A DNA stretch of 5,990 bases from Planctomycetota bacterium (GTDB lineage: Bacteria > Planctomycetota > Phycisphaerae > WQYP01). Every line of letters begins with the position of its first letter. Position 1 is the first letter of the stretch. Both the position numbers and the translations under genes were made by a program. The DNA is taken from contig JAKBAC010000026.1 in NCBI GenBank assembly GCA_021809365.1, positions 25,047 to 31,036 on the forward strand, in the 5' to 3' direction. Below the pieces are notes generated by a model that worked only from the letters and a program-made list of their open reading frames with translations, ran no database searches and was not told the DNA's origin. Positions 5,716-5,990 of this stretch are shown one piece after another.

Positions 5716-5990
5716 TAATCCTACAACGCTACTGGGATAGTGCCGAGACGAGCGACCATTGCCCCAGATGCAAGGAGTGGTGGCGAGAACCGGGTCCAAA
5801 GACCCATTGAGCCACCGCGACGCCGCCAGATGGGGCAATAGTCGCTCGCCCTTCGGGTGGGACGGAAACGGCCCGCCTGCTTCGTTATCGTGCCTCGATG
5901 TATCTGACGGATACGGTTCTTGGCCCGATGCCTCGCATTCGGGCCGTTTCCGTCCCATCGCGGCACTATCCCAGTAGCGTTGTAGGATTA
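5716..5990. mobile_element. 275-bp nested palindromic element with 30-bp perfect terminal inverted repeats
   Basis: The first 30 bases (5716-5745) are the exact reverse complement of the last 30 (5961-5990). Inside are two large hairpins: 5749-5766 with 5832-5849 (17 of 18 pairs), enclosing GTGGTGGC/GCCACCGC (5777-5784, 5811-5818) and GGGTC/GACCC (5792-5796, 5801-5805); and 5858-5875 with 5940-5957 (18 of 18), enclosing GTATC/GATAC (5900-5904, 5910-5914). A small CCC-TTC-GGG hairpin lies between them (5849-5857). The whole would fold into a three-way junction. Ends of TA-ATCC and GGAT-TA fit a TA-target MITE. Short frames inside mirror each other on both strands and are not protein-like. A structured non-coding RNA is the alternative. 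The repeat may continue past the window. Confidence 0.6.

Noticed and set aside
5668..5977. Three short frames of 72-96 codons at the right edge
   Set aside because: They mirror one another across the 5716-5990 palindrome and have no start-site support.
1..5990. tRNA, rRNA or known riboswitch
   Set aside because: No cloverleaf with a plausible anticodon arm, no rRNA-like conserved core and no recognised aptamer motif was seen on either strand.

Overview
The window looks like an accessory stretch of a planctomycete or related PVC-group genome. The main taxonomic clue is the N-terminal LEPR-XLL type motif (ETLEPRMYLSAAVL, residues 48-61) in the large leftward gene; this motif class is known mostly from big, secreted, repetitive proteins of Planctomycetota and some Verrucomicrobiota. 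Moderate GC content, abundant short dispersed repeats and an AraC regulator beside a modular glycosidase fit the same picture. The exact lineage cannot be read from this sequence.

Layout. Positions 1-1026 hold no convincing complete gene. They contain a possible leftward promoter and gene start at the left edge, two 75-bp near-identical repeats (316-390, 412-486), a hairpin (498-532), a solitary half-copy of a palindromic element (558-611), and a cluster of 'cttcgtg/gcaaag' type dispersed repeats with a 52-bp exact duplication (671-722, 788-839). A leftward intrinsic terminator (946-981) closes the region. Positions 1027-4266 (minus) encode a 1079-residue modular extracellular glycoside hydrolase: LEPR-XLL signal, clan GH-A (beta/alpha)8 barrel, small beta domain, jelly-roll domain, fibronectin III, LamG-like domain and a C-terminal beta-sandwich. 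A 328-bp divergent intergenic region rich in inverted and direct repeats separates it from an AraC/XylS-family regulator at 4595-5539 (plus). To the right lie two palindromic, MITE-like elements: a 151-bp hairpin (5540-5690) inserted exactly at the regulator's stop codon with an apparent TAA duplication, and a roughly 275-bp nested multi-hairpin element (5716-5990) with 30-bp perfect terminal inverted repeats that reach the window edge.

How the parts fit. The divergent pair reads as a small carbohydrate-response module: a cupin-type AraC regulator that would sense a sugar, and a secreted multi-domain glycosidase that would release it. Candidate operators are an 8-bp-arm palindrome in the glycosidase promoter, a split direct repeat, and the heptamer TTACGAC, which recurs around the regulator promoter and in the left intergenic region. 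A 54-bp perfect inverted repeat (558-611 with 5638-5691) brackets the whole pair. The most unusual content is the non-coding repeat architecture rather than a new protein system. Substrate, operators and mobility are inferences.
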